A stretch of 64,000 nucleotides of DNA from Actinomadura xylanilytica (GCF_030283145.1 NZ_JASNWE010000001.1:310001-374000); one strand, 5' to 3'; positions 6,773 to 15,508 are shown, numbered from the stretch's first letter. The notes: generated by a model from the letters alone, not told the origin. Made by a program: numbers and translations.

Positions 6773-8299
6773 GTGCCCGATGCCCGGCCCTTGGGTGATC
6801 TCTCGCCCGAACTGCTCGGATCGTCGGTCTGGCCCGACCGGGCCGTGCTGGAGGCGGGCATTCCCGTCTACGACGTACCGCTGGTGTCGGTCGGCGGCGG
6901 GCTCGGCTCGTTCACCCTGGTCGACGCGCTCCGGATTCAGGGCGCGCCGGCGTCGTCCCTCCGGGTGCTGTCCAATCTCGACACGCCGTGGCAGACGTGG
7001 GCCTACCTCAGCCGGGTCTCGCAGCTCCCGCCCCGCGAGCGGATCCGCTCCGATGCGGGCGCGCGGCCCGACAACATCTGGGGCTTCCCGTCGTACGCCC
7101 TGCACGAAGCGTGGCGGGACCGGTCTCCCCGGCTGCTGTTCCAGGTGCTGACCGAGCCCGTCCTCACCGACTTCTTCAGCCCGCGCGCCGAGACGGTGTT
7201 CGCCACCCTCGAACGCGAGGCGGCGCGGATCTCCTACGCCGCGATGCTCGCCAAGGGGCAGGTGCGGATGGTGCGCCGCCGGGCCGGCGACGGCTACTTC
7301 ACCATCCTCACCCCGCCGGCGGGCGCGACGCCGACCAAGCGGATCGCGATCCGCTCGCGGTTCGTGCACCTGGCGGTCGGCTACCCCGGGCTGCGGTTCC
7401 TGCCCGACCTCCAGGAGTTCCGCGAGACCCACAACGACTACCACCGCGTGGTCAACGCCTACGAACCGCACGAGCACGTGTACGAGTTCCTCAAGTCGCG
7501 GCCCGGCGTGGTGGTGGTGCGGGGCGCCGGGATCGTGGCGTCCCGGGTGCTGCACCGGCTGATGGACGACCGCGAGCGGTACGGGTCGCAGACGCAGATC
7601 GTGCACATGTTCCGCACGTTCGTGTCAGGGGCGCACGGGCCGGGTCCGTGGATGCGGCGCCGGGGCGGCGACGGCTGGGCCTACCAGGCGTTCACCCTGC
7701 CCAAGTCCGCGTTCGGCGGGCAGCTCAAGGCGCGGATCAGGCGGGCGGACGGCGCCGGACGGGCCGAGCTCATGAAGGTCATCGGCGGTACCACCACACC
7801 CCGGCTGCGGCCGTGGCAGGCGCAGATGCGGGCCGGGCGGGAGGGCGGCTGGTACCACCCGGTCCAGGCCGTCGTGGACCGGGTCGAGCCCACCCCGGAC
7901 GGCCGGCTGGCCAGCCTCACCAGCAGCGACGACGGCACCCGCGCCCGGCACGTCTCCGACTTCGTCATCGACTGCACCGGGCTGGAGGCCGGCGTGCCCG
8001 AGCACCGGGTGCTGGCCGACCTGCTGGAGCACGGCGGCGCCCGGCGCAACGGCGCGGGCCGCCTCATGGTCGGCGAGAACTTCGCGGTGACCGGAACGGA
8101 GAACGGTGACGGGGTGCTCTACGCGTCGGGCGCGGCCACGGCGGGCAACCACTTCCCGGCGGTCGACAGCTTCCTCGGCCTCCAGACCGCCGCGCTGGAC
8201 ATCGCCGCCGACCTCGCCGGGCGCGGGTTCTGCGCGCGGCTCGGCCCGCTCAGGTCGACCGGGCAGTGGCTCCGGTGGGCCTCCGGCCGTCCCGTCTGA
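6773..8299 (+). CDS. Putative FAD/NAD(P)-dependent oxidoreductase, family not recognised
   Basis: 508 residues. There are two nucleotide-binding-like glycine motifs: VSVGGGLGSF (residues 38-47), and VVVRGAGIVASRVL (about 245-258). A late segment, VLYASGAATAGNHFPAVDSF, resembles the FAD-domain end of flavoprotein oxidoreductases. The overall layout recalls N-hydroxylating or Baeyer-Villiger-like flavoproteins, but I cannot assign a family or substrate. GTG 6773 is preferred over TTG 6758 because GGGGGA lies about 8 bases before it. The following genes (membrane protein, FHA protein, MFS transporter) are tightly packed on the same strand, so this is likely the first gene of an operon. Treat the enzymatic role as inference. 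Confidence 0.6.
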   Translation: MPDARPLGDLSPELLGSSVWPDRAVLEAGIPVYDVPLVSVGGGLGSFTLVDALRIQGAPASSLRVLSNLDTPWQTWAYLSRVSQLPPRERIRSDAGARPDNIWGFPSYALHEAWRDRSPRLLFQVLTEPVLTDFFSPRAETVFATLEREAARISYAAMLAKGQVRMVRRRAGDGYFTILTPPAGATPTKRIAIRSRFVHLAVGYPGLRFLPDLQEFRETHNDYHRVVNAYEPHEHVYEFLKSRPGVVVVRGAGIVASRVLHRLMDDRERYGSQTQIVHMFRTFVSGAHGPGPWMRRRGGDGWAYQAFTLPKSAFGGQLKARIRRADGAGRAELMKVIGGTTTPRLRPWQAQMRAGREGGWYHPVQAVVDRVEPTPDGRLASLTSSDDGTRARHVSDFVIDCTGLEAGVPEHRVLADLLEHGGARRNGAGRLMVGENFAVTGTENGDGVLYASGAATAGNHFPAVDSFLGLQTAALDIAADLAGRGFCARLGPLRSTGQWLRWASGRPV

Positions 8300-8314
8300 C
8301 CAAGGAGACGCACC

Positions 8315-8752
8315 GTGATCCCCACCCTCGCCGGACGGTTGCAGACGCGGGTCCTCGTGCTGGCCACCGTCGGCGTGCTGCTGACCGCGGTGATCGTCCC
8401 GGTGCTGCCGGGCACCGCGGGCCCGCTCTCCGGGACGTACCGGACGGCCTACCTGATCCTCCTCGCGGTCGCCGTGGCGGGGCTCGGCTGGGAGCTGCTC
8501 TACCACCTGCTGATGCAGTTCCGGTGGGACAAGGACTGGCCGACGCTGTTCGGGCTGGTGACCGTCGTCCCCGAGGGCCTGCTGATGTGGTTCCTGCTCG
8601 ACGCCGGGCTGGTGCCCAGGGTCCACGGGGTGGCCTTGTCCACGTACGCGACCATGCTCGGTTTCGTGTGGATCGGGCAGTGGCTGTTCGTGAACGGCCC
8701 GATCCGGGTGGTCCTCGTCCAGTGGCGGCTGCGCGGCGGGCGGGTGCTGTGA
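8315..8752 (+). CDS. Four-helix integral membrane protein, unknown function
   Basis: 145 residues with four likely membrane helices: about 13-33 (VLVLATVGVLLTAVIVPVL), 45-68 (AYLILLAVAVAGLGWELLYHL), 76-99 (LFGLVTVVPEGLLMWFLLDAGL) and 109-128. No catalytic motif is seen. The GTG start at 8315 has AAGGAG upstream and is 16 bases after the oxidoreductase stop. The stop codon overlaps the GTG start of the FHA gene by 4 bases, indicating one operon. It may anchor or partner the soluble neighbours. Confidence 0.75.
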   Translation: MIPTLAGRLQTRVLVLATVGVLLTAVIVPVLPGTAGPLSGTYRTAYLILLAVAVAGLGWELLYHLLMQFRWDKDWPTLFGLVTVVPEGLLMWFLLDAGLVPRVHGVALSTYATMLGFVWIGQWLFVNGPIRVVLVQWRLRGGRVL

Positions 8753-10029
8753 ACCGGGCGGAGGGACGCCTGGTACTGCCGCTGCCCGGCGACGGCCTGG
8801 TCGCGCACGAGGCCGGGTTGTCGCTGGTGTGCGCAGTACCCGGCGCGTCCACGGCCCACCTGGTCGACGGGTTGCTCGACGCGCTGGCCGAGGTCGCGGC
8901 GGCGGACGGCGACGGCGAGCGGGCCGGCCGGCTGCTGGTCCGCCGGGCGGCGCGGATCCTCGCGGCCGAGCGCGGCAGCCGGCCGCTGGCGTGCGCGGTC
9001 GCCGGGCCGGCCGGGCACGGCGCGGTCGCGGTGCTGGCCAGTGGTGCCGCGACGGCGCGGGTCGTGCCGGTACGGGACGCGGAGATCCGGATCGGCGGCG
9101 ATCCGGGCGCGTCGGCGGACCGGATCGTCGGCGGGCCGGTGGCCGAACTGGAGCTGATGCTGCCGGGTGCCGGGCCGGCCGATCCGCGGCTGCGGCTCGG
9201 ATCGGGGGTGGTCCGGGGCGGCGGGCTGCGCGAGGTGACCGTCCGAGAACCGGAGGCGACGCCGCGGGCCGAGCCGCGGAACGGGCCGCGGAAGGAGCCG
9301 CGCGCGGAACCGCATGCGAAGCCCCGTACGGGTCCTCGTGCGGAGCCGCTGCGCACCCGGATCGACCTCGTCCGGCCTGAGCCGCCGCCCGCCCCCTCGC
9401 CGCCCGCCCCCTCGCCGCCCGCCCCCTCGCCGCCCGCCCCCTCGCCGCCCGCGCCTTCGCCGGCCGCGGTGGACGGGCCGGGTGCGGAAGAGGGGACCGA
9501 GAGTCCGGACGAGCCGGTCAGCCTGATCCGGCAGCGTCCCAAACGCCGGGCGAGCGGACCGCGGGTCCTCGGCGTCAACTGCAAGAACCACCACTTCAAC
9601 GACCCGCGTGCGGCGTACTGCGCGGTCTGCGGGATCTCGATGCTCCAGATGACGCTCGCCCCCTTCCACGGGCCGAGACCGCCGCTCGGCGTCCTGCTGT
9701 TCGACGACGGGCACACCATCCCGCTCGACGACGACCAGCTCATCGGACGCGAGCCCGCGCGCGCGCAGGAGGTGACCGGGGGGCGGGCGCGTCCGGTCCG
9801 GCTGACCGACCGGGACGGGTCGATCTCGCGGAGGCACGTGCTCGTCGCGCTCCAGGAGTGGCGGGTGAAGGTGGTCGACCTCGGCTCGGTCAACGGCACC
9901 GCGCTCAAGAAACCCGGTGAGCAGGAGTTCCAGCGGCTGCCCCCCGAGTCCGCCGTGGTGCTGCCGCCGGGCTCGACGGTGCGGGTCGGACGGTCGCGCA
10001 CGTTCCGGTTCGAGTCCAACCGGGAGTGA
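8749..10029 (+). CDS. Zinc-ribbon and FHA domain protein with proline-rich linker
   Basis: 426 residues. An N-terminal region of about 160 residues of unknown fold is followed by a charged Arg/Pro/Glu stretch, then five PPAPS repeats (residues about 212-238). A zinc-ribbon-like motif NCKNHHFNDPRAAYCAVC (about 276-293) follows. The C-terminus is an FHA domain, with GREP at 331, SISRRH at about 358 and DLGSVNGT at about 377, the phosphothreonine-binding loops. FHA domains dock phosphorylated partners, usually substrates of Ser/Thr kinases; no such kinase is in the window. GTG at 8749 overlaps the previous stop (GTGA). The role is probably signal-dependent control of the cluster, which is inference. 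Confidence 0.8.
   Translation: MNRAEGRLVLPLPGDGLVAHEAGLSLVCAVPGASTAHLVDGLLDALAEVAAADGDGERAGRLLVRRAARILAAERGSRPLACAVAGPAGHGAVAVLASGAATARVVPVRDAEIRIGGDPGASADRIVGGPVAELELMLPGAGPADPRLRLGSGVVRGGGLREVTVREPEATPRAEPRNGPRKEPRAEPHAKPRTGPRAEPLRTRIDLVRPEPPPAPSPPAPSPPAPSPPAPSPPAPSPAAVDGPGAEEGTESPDEPVSLIRQRPKRRASGPRVLGVNCKNHHFNDPRAAYCAVCGISMLQMTLAPFHGPRPPLGVLLFDDGHTIPLDDDQLIGREPARAQEVTGGRARPVRLTDRDGSISRRHVLVALQEWRVKVVDLGSVNGTALKKPGEQEFQRLPPESAVVLPPGSTVRVGRSRTFRFESNRE
9383..9463 (+). repeat. 15-bp tandem repeat coding PPAPS
   Basis: About five copies of CCGCCCGCCCCCTCG-type units, the last one diverged (GCGCCTTCG). It codes a proline-rich spacer between the N-terminal region and the zinc-ribbon/FHA part. 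Such repeats change copy number by slippage, so linker length may vary among strains. Confidence 0.85.
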
Positions 10030-10099
10030 CCCCGATCCGCACGTTCACCCGATGACACGGCCGCGGTCCTCCCCGAGCCCACCCCCCGAAAGGATTCAC

Positions 10100-11713
10100 A
10101 TGCGAACACGGTCCGTGGGCGGAATCGACTTCGCCCATCCGCTGGCCTTCTGGTCCGGCTTCATCGCCTGCGTCGCCGGTGTGGTCCTGCACCTGCCGAT
10201 GTACCTGGACGCCGCCGACATGCATTACCACATGGCGGACATGCCGATGGACGCCCCGATGATCACCGGGATGGCGCTGATCGTGGTGGGCCTCGCGGCC
10301 ACCACGTACGGGCTGGTCCCGCGCGATCTGAAGGCGGCCCGGCAGGCGGGCGAGGTGCGGATCCGCGGAGCGTGGGACGCGCGGATCCGGCCCGCGCACA
10401 TCGGCCTGATCCTGGTGATGACGACCGCGGTGACCATCGACGCGATGAAGCCGATCACGCTGTCGTTCGTCGCGCCCGGGATGGGCAAGGAGTACGGGCT
10501 CAAGTCGGCCCTGAACCCCGGCGGGGACCTCCCGGTCGCGCTGCTGCCGTTCTTCGGGCTCACCGGGACGGTGATCGGCTCGTTCCTGTGGGGATGGCTG
10601 GGCGACCGGATCGGGCGCCGGTCCTCCATCCTGCTCGCCGGGGTGCTGTTCGTGACCACCGCGGTCTGCGGCGCGATGCCGTCCTTCGCGTGGAACCTGG
10701 CGATGTGCCTGCTGATGGGGCTCGCCGCCGGCGGGATGCTGCCGATCACCTTCTCGCTGCTGGCCGAGATGATCCCGGGCCGGCACCGGGGCTGGGTGAT
10801 GGTGCTGATCGGCGGCGACCTGGCGCTGGCGTACGTGCTCACCAGCTGGCTGTCGTCCTCGCTGGTCCCGCACTACTCGTGGCGGATCCTGTGGCTGGTC
10901 GGGATGCCCTCCGGGGTGCTGCTCATCCTGCTGAACCGGTGGATCCCCGAGTCGCCGCGCTTCCTGCTCGCGCACGGCCGGGAGGCCGAGGCCCGGGAGA
11001 TCATGGTGCGGTACGGCGCGGCGGAGGCGGCGACCGCCGAGGTCGAGGTGGAGGAACGGCCCGCGGCGCACGGCGGCGGATTCGGCCCGCTGTTCCGCGG
11101 GCGGTTCGCCGGGCTGAGCACCGCGGTGGTGGTCCTCGGGCTCGGCATCGGGCTGGTCACCTACGGGTTCCAGCTGTGGATCCCGTCCAACCTCCAGAAG
11201 CTCGGGCTGGCGCAGCAGACCGCCGACCGGGCGCTGCGGGACTCGGCGCTGCTCGGGCTTCCGCTGGTCCTCATCGCCGCCGCGCTGTACGGGCTGTGGA
11301 GCGCGAAGAAGACCATCATCCTGCTGACCGCGCTGGTCGCGGCGGCGCTGACGGCGTTCTCGGTGGCGGGCGACTCGCTCGCGGAGAACCGCGCCTGGCT
11401 GTACGTCCTGCTCGCCGGGCCGATCGTCGGGACCGCCACGATCGGCGCCGTCCTGGCCGCCTACAGCTCGGAGGTCTACCCGACCCGGATCCGGTCCCGC
11501 GGGTCGGGGCTGTCCGCGGGGGTCGGCAAGCTCGGCGGTGTGGTGGTCACGATCGTGCTGGTCGCCGGGGCCACGGTCCCGTCCATCGGGACGACCGCGC
11601 TGCTCGGCGCGATCCCGCTGGCCCTCGCCGTCATCGTGGTGATCCTGTTCGGCGTGGAGACCCGGGACCGGGCGCCGGACGGCGGCGGGGCGCCGGCGGT
11701 CGCGGACGCCTGA
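10100..11713 (+). CDS. MFS transporter (sugar/metabolite porter type) with N-terminal His/Met-rich loop
   Basis: 537 residues. The MFS core begins near residue 95 and shows GDRIGRR (about 171-177) after helix 2 and PESPRFLL (about 285-292) after helix 6, both typical of sugar and aromatic-acid porters. Before the core is an extra two-helix unit, FWSGFIACVAGVVLHLPMYL and MITGMALIVVGLAATTYGLV, joined by a loop with DMHYHMADMPMDAPM (residues about 40-54). That loop is rich in His and Met, as in copper- or other soft-metal-binding segments. ATG 10100 follows GAAAGGA. It is 70 bases after the FHA gene and probably in its operon. Substrate unknown. Confidence 0.85.
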   Translation: MRTRSVGGIDFAHPLAFWSGFIACVAGVVLHLPMYLDAADMHYHMADMPMDAPMITGMALIVVGLAATTYGLVPRDLKAARQAGEVRIRGAWDARIRPAHIGLILVMTTAVTIDAMKPITLSFVAPGMGKEYGLKSALNPGGDLPVALLPFFGLTGTVIGSFLWGWLGDRIGRRSSILLAGVLFVTTAVCGAMPSFAWNLAMCLLMGLAAGGMLPITFSLLAEMIPGRHRGWVMVLIGGDLALAYVLTSWLSSSLVPHYSWRILWLVGMPSGVLLILLNRWIPESPRFLLAHGREAEAREIMVRYGAAEAATAEVEVEERPAAHGGGFGPLFRGRFAGLSTAVVVLGLGIGLVTYGFQLWIPSNLQKLGLAQQTADRALRDSALLGLPLVLIAAALYGLWSAKKTIILLTALVAAALTAFSVAGDSLAENRAWLYVLLAGPIVGTATIGAVLAAYSSEVYPTRIRSRGSGLSAGVGKLGGVVVTIVLVAGATVPSIGTTALLGAIPLALAVIVVILFGVETRDRAPDGGGAPAVADA

Positions 11714-11788
11714 GCCAGGCCGGGCGGCGGCGGGGACGGGGAGCGGCGCGGGGCCGGGTGCGGGGACGCGGCCGGGCGGGGCGGCGGG

Positions 11789-13057
11789 TCAGGAGGGGGA
11801 TCCGCCGCCCGCCTCGGCCGCCTCCGCGACCTCCGCGCCGGGGTCTCCGTCTGCCGCCCGTCCGTCCGTCTCGGCCTGCCTGCGCTCGGCCCGGGCGAGG
11901 TCGTGGTGCCCGGTGCGCAGGATCACCACGCCCGCCAGGATCGCGGCGGCGCCGACGGCGAACGGGACGTGCACGTTGGTGTGCTCGGCGAGCCGGCCGG
12001 CCGCGTACGGGGCCAGGCCGCCGCCGATGAAGCGGACGAAGCCGTAGGCGGCCGAGGCGATGGGACGTTCCACCGGCGCGACCATCATCACCGCCTGCGT
12101 GGTCACGGTGTTGTTGACGCCGATGAACACCCCGGCGACGATCACGGCCAGGATCAGCGTGGTCTGCGAGTCGGTGAAGATCGCGATGACCAGCACGTCC
12201 AGGGCGAACAGCACCAGGTTGCCGTACAGGGTGCGGGCGAGCCCGAACCGGCGTTGCAGCCACGGCGCGCCGAACACCGAGAAGACCGCGACGAGCAGCC
12301 CCCAGCAGGTGAAGACCAGGCCGAGCTGCATGGCCTCCAGGTGCATGGGGAACGGCGCGTACCCGAGCACGGTGAAGAAGCCCCAGTTGTAGCAGAGCGC
12401 GGTGAGGCTCATGATGAGCAGGCCGCGGTGCCGTAGCGCCTTGAGCGGGTCGGCCAGCGAGGTCTTGGCGGCGGGCCGCGGCTGCGGCTTGACGAGCACG
12501 AGGGTGGCGGCGAGCGCGATCGCCATGAGCACGGCGACGCCGTAGAACGGGCCGCGCCAGCTGATCTCGCCGAGGGCGCCGCCGAGCAGCGGGCCGACGG
12601 CGATGCCGAGGCCGAGCGCGGCCTCGTACAGGATGATGGCGCCGGCGAACCCGCCGCTGGCCGAGGCGACGATGACGGCCAGCGAGGTCGCGATGAACAG
12701 CGCGTTGCCGAGCCCCCAGCCGGCCCGGAAGCCGACGATGCCGCCGATGCTGCCCGAGGTCCCGGCCAGCGCGCTGAACACCACGATCAGCACCAGCCCG
12801 GCGACCAGGGTGCGCTTGGCGCCGATCCGGCTGGACACCCAGCCGGTCACCAGCATCGCGACCGCGGTGACCACCAGGTAGCTGGTGAACAGCAGCGTCA
12901 CCTGGCTCGGCGAGGCGTCCAGGTCGGCCGAGATCGCGGGCAGGATCGGGTCGACCAGCCCGATGCCCATGAACGAGATCACGCACGCGAACGCGACCGC
13001 CCACACGGCCTTGGGCTGGCGGAAGGGGCTCTGCGCCGCCCCGGGGGTCTGGTTCAT
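11789..13057 (-). CDS. MFS drug-efflux-type transporter
   Basis: 422 residues, 12 predicted helices. Helix 1 carries GIGLVDPILPAISADL and the 2-3 loop GWVSSRIGAKRTL. The motif-C-like GPLLGGALG sits in helix 5, the mark of drug/proton antiporters. The C-terminal cytoplasmic tail is acidic and alanine-rich. The start ATG at 13057 overlaps the stop of the upstream marR gene by 4 bases, so the two form an operon read right to left; the MarR protein most likely represses it. The exported compound is unknown. Confidence 0.9.
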   Translation of the reverse strand: MNQTPGAAQSPFRQPKAVWAVAFACVISFMGIGLVDPILPAISADLDASPSQVTLLFTSYLVVTAVAMLVTGWVSSRIGAKRTLVAGLVLIVVFSALAGTSGSIGGIVGFRAGWGLGNALFIATSLAVIVASASGGFAGAIILYEAALGLGIAVGPLLGGALGEISWRGPFYGVAVLMAIALAATLVLVKPQPRPAAKTSLADPLKALRHRGLLIMSLTALCYNWGFFTVLGYAPFPMHLEAMQLGLVFTCWGLLVAVFSVFGAPWLQRRFGLARTLYGNLVLFALDVLVIAIFTDSQTTLILAVIVAGVFIGVNNTVTTQAVMMVAPVERPIASAAYGFVRFIGGGLAPYAAGRLAEHTNVHVPFAVGAAAILAGVVILRTGHHDLARAERRQAETDGRAADGDPGAEVAEAAEAGGGSPS

Positions 13058-13536
13058 CCATCGCTCCTGGAGGTCGGGGGGTCCGCGGGCGGTCTCGCCC
13101 CCGGGCCGTGGGTGAGGCCGGTGAGCCGGTTCAGCGCCGGCAGTGCGGCGGCGATGGCCTCGCGGTCGCCGGCCGGCAGTCCGGCCAGCAGTGCGGCCAG
13201 GTCCCGGGCCTGGGCGGCGCGGCGGCCCGCCAGCTCCGCGCGGCCGGCCGTGGTGACGCGGACGACCACGGCGCGGCCGTCGGCGGGCAGCGGGCCGCGT
13301 TCGGCGAGCCCCTCCCGTTCCAGCCGGGACACGAGCTGGGTCATGGCCGGTTGGGTGACGCCCTCGAACACGGCCAGCTCGGTCACCCGTCGGGGGCCGA
13401 ACCGCTCCAGGGTCGCCAGGGTGGACACTGCCGTCATCGACCGGTCGCGGGGAAGCGCGAGGGAGCGCATCAGCGAGACCACCCGGCCGAGGCCCGCGGC
13501 CAGCTCCAGCTCGTCGATCTCCGGCGATTGATCCAT
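13054..13536 (-). CDS. MarR-family transcriptional regulator
   Basis: 160 residues. The winged helix is at about 35-110: TLATLERFGPRRVTELAVFE, VTQPAMTQLVSRLEREGLAE (recognition helix), then the wing RGPLPADGRAVVVRVT with the conserved DxR-like tip. MarR proteins repress efflux and resistance genes and are released by phenolic ligands or oxidation. It is first in the operon with the MFS exporter. The proposed operators 13535-13573 overlap its start codon, so autorepression is expected. Confidence 0.9.
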   Translation of the reverse strand: MDQSPEIDELELAAGLGRVVSLMRSLALPRDRSMTAVSTLATLERFGPRRVTELAVFEGVTQPAMTQLVSRLEREGLAERGPLPADGRAVVVRVTTAGRAELAGRRAAQARDLAALLAGLPAGDREAIAAALPALNRLTGLTHGPGARPPADPPTSRSDG

Positions 13537-13573
13537 AAGTTCCTTATATCAGCGACTTGTATAAGTTGCCTAT
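13535..13573. promoter_or_regulatory. Two MarR-type operators over the marR start
   Basis: ATAAG-TTC-CTTAT (13535-13547) is a perfect dyad overlapping the marR ATG. ATAAG-TTG-CCTAT (13561-13573) is a second copy with one mismatch, 26 bp away. Both are A/T-rich in GC-rich DNA. Binding by the adjacent MarR protein is inferred from position. Confidence 0.6.
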
Positions 13574-13715
13574 GCTTCATCCGTAGACAATCCAGAACGC
13601 CCCGACGCATCCCTGCACGTCCCTGCACGTCCCTGACCGCCGGCGGTCTTTCTTTGTCCGCCGCTGAGTTTTCGGTCGGCCCCGCCCGGCTAGGACTGCC
13701 CAGGTGGGAGACCCG

Positions 13716-14606
13716 ATGGAGGCCGAGGGCCCGGACGGCGCGCCCGCGCCGGTGACGGTGGGGACCGACGGCTCCCCCGAGGCCGACGAGGCCGTCGCGT
13801 GGGCGGCCGACGAGGCGGCGCGATGGCGCCGCCCGCTTCGGATCGTGTTCGCGCTGGACACCTGGCCGTTCAACGACGAGTACGCCTCGCCCGAGCTGAA
13901 GGCCGAGGCGGCCGGGCTGGGGCAGGAGGAGCTGAGGCTGGCGCGTCGCGTCGCGCAGGCCAGGCAGCCGGACGTCCCGGTGACCTCCGCGGTCCTGCAC
14001 GGCGCCCCGCTCCACGTGCTGCAACTCGAGGCGGAGCGGGCCTCCACCCTGGTCGTCGGGCACAAGGGGGCGGGCGGGTTCGGCGGGATGCTGGTCGGCT
14101 CGACCGCCGCCTTCCTCGCCGGCCGGACGGCGGGCCCGCTCGTCGTCGTCCGCGGCGTCCACGACGGGGCCGCCGGGACCGGGCACGACGAGGTCCTCGC
14201 CGGGACCGACCTGTCGGACGCCTCGCTCGACGCCCTGCGGTACGCCGCCGAGGCCGCCGCGCAGCGCGGGGCGCGGCTGCGCGTCGTGCACGCCTACCGG
14301 GTCCCGCCCGCGCTCGTCCGGATCGTGTCGCCGCTGGACCTGGCGGGCGTGGAGGAGCGCGCGCGGGCCGCGCTGAAGGCGGCGTGCGCCCCCGTCCGGA
14401 CGCGGCACCCCGACCTCGCGGTGACCGAGACGGTCGTCCGCGACCATCCGGTGAGCGCGCTCTCGGCCGCCTCGGCGACCGCCGACCTGGTCGTGCTCGG
14501 CTCGCGCGGCCGCGGCACCATCACCGCGGCGCTGCTGGGCTCGGTCGGCCACGGCGTGCTGCGCCACGGCGGCTGCCCCGTCGCCATCATCGGCGCCCGC
14601 CCCTGA
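13716..14606 (+). CDS. Universal stress protein with two Usp domains
   Basis: 296 residues. Domain 1 (about 10-145) starts PVTVGTDGSPEADEAVAWAA. Domain 2 (about 152-294) starts VLAGTDLSDASLDALRYAAE and ends with the ATP-binding pattern LGSRGRGTITAALLGSVGHG (G-2x-G-9x-G-S/T type) and CPVAII. Tandem Usp proteins in actinobacteria are induced by starvation, hypoxia and stationary phase. ATG 13716 is preferred over GTG 13704 because GGGAG precedes it by 6 bases. It stands alone, with no operon partner. Confidence 0.9.
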   Translation: MEAEGPDGAPAPVTVGTDGSPEADEAVAWAADEAARWRRPLRIVFALDTWPFNDEYASPELKAEAAGLGQEELRLARRVAQARQPDVPVTSAVLHGAPLHVLQLEAERASTLVVGHKGAGGFGGMLVGSTAAFLAGRTAGPLVVVRGVHDGAAGTGHDEVLAGTDLSDASLDALRYAAEAAAQRGARLRVVHAYRVPPALVRIVSPLDLAGVEERARAALKAACAPVRTRHPDLAVTETVVRDHPVSALSAASATADLVVLGSRGRGTITAALLGSVGHGVLRHGGCPVAIIGARP

Positions 14607-14646
14607 CGCCCCCCTCCCTCACGGCCTTCCTCAAAGCCGCCGCGTC

Positions 14647-14681
14647 GGCGTCGACACCGGTGGGTAGGGTGCGTCGACGCC
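14647..14681. promoter_or_regulatory. Dyad framing a promoter upstream of the crotonase gene
   Basis: GGCGTCGAC (14647-14655) and GTCGACGCC (14673-14681) are perfect 9-bp arms. The 17-bp centre contains TAGGGT (14665-14670), a plausible actinobacterial -10 box, 36 bases before the crotonase ATG. This arrangement suggests an operator overlapping the promoter; the regulator is not apparent. Confidence 0.45.
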
Positions 14682-14705
14682 CCCGACGCGAGGAGAGCGA
14701 ACGCG

Positions 14706-15482
14706 ATGAGCACCGAGACGGTCCTGGTCCAGCGCGACGGCCCGGTCACCCTGGTCGGCATCGACCGTCCCGAGCGCCGCAACGCCGTCGACGGCCCGAC
14801 CGCCGCCGCGCTCGCGGACGCCTTCCGCGCGTTCGACGCCGACCCGGACGCGGCGGTGGCCGTCCTGTACGGGACGGGCGGGACGTTCTGCGCGGGCGCC
14901 GACCTCCGGGCCCTCGGCACCGACCGGGGCAACCGGGCCGCGCCGGACGGCGACGGCCCGATGGGGCCGACCCGGATGCGGCTGTCCAAGCCGGTGATCG
15001 CGGCGGTCGAGGGCCACGCGGTGGCGGGCGGCCTGGAGCTGGCGATCTGGGCCGACCTGCGGGTCGCGGCGCAGGACGCGGTGTTCGGGGTCTTCTGCCG
15101 CCGGTGGGGCGTCCCGCTGATCGACGGCGGCACGGTGCGGCTGCCCCGGCTGATCGGGGAGAGCCGCGCGATGGACCTCATCCTCACCGGCCGCCCCGTG
15201 GACGCCGACGAGGCGCACCGGATCGGCCTCGCCAACCGGGTCGTGCCGACCGGGCGGGCGGTGGAGGCTGCGCGGGAGCTCGCCGCGCACCTCGCCGCGT
15301 TCCCCCAGACGTGCCTGCGCGAGGACCGCGCCTCAGTGCTGGACCAGCACGCTCTGGACGAGGGCGGCGCGCTGGCGTCGGAGTTCCGGCACGGCGAGAT
15401 CTCGCTCGCCGCGGGCGCCCTCGACGGGGCGGCGCGCTTCGCCTCCGGCGCGGGCCGGCACGGCTCGTTCGACCGGTCCTGA
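14706..15482 (+). CDS. Crotonase-fold protein (enoyl-CoA hydratase/isomerase family)
   Basis: 258 residues. The oxyanion-hole segments are present: GGTFCAGADLRALG (about 58-71) and AAVEGHAVAGGLELAIWADL (about 99-118). At the place of the first catalytic Glu of classical enoyl-CoA hydratases there is VFCRRWGVPLIDGGT, with Cys instead of Glu, and the second Glu position reads Asp (SRAMDLILTG). It is therefore probably not a simple hydratase; it may be an isomerase, thioesterase-like or other acyl-CoA enzyme. GAGGAG precedes the ATG. The gene is monocistronic as far as can be seen. Confidence 0.88.
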   Translation: MSTETVLVQRDGPVTLVGIDRPERRNAVDGPTAAALADAFRAFDADPDAAVAVLYGTGGTFCAGADLRALGTDRGNRAAPDGDGPMGPTRMRLSKPVIAAVEGHAVAGGLELAIWADLRVAAQDAVFGVFCRRWGVPLIDGGTVRLPRLIGESRAMDLILTGRPVDADEAHRIGLANRVVPTGRAVEAARELAAHLAAFPQTCLREDRASVLDQHALDEGGALASEFRHGEISLAAGALDGAARFASGAGRHGSFDRS

Positions 15483-15508
15483 CGCCGGCGCCCCCGCCCC
15501 CGCCCGCG

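Noticed and set aside
9383..9463. CRISPR-like periodic array
   Set aside because: The 15-bp units are directly adjacent, coding and without spacers; it is a proline-rich protein repeat.
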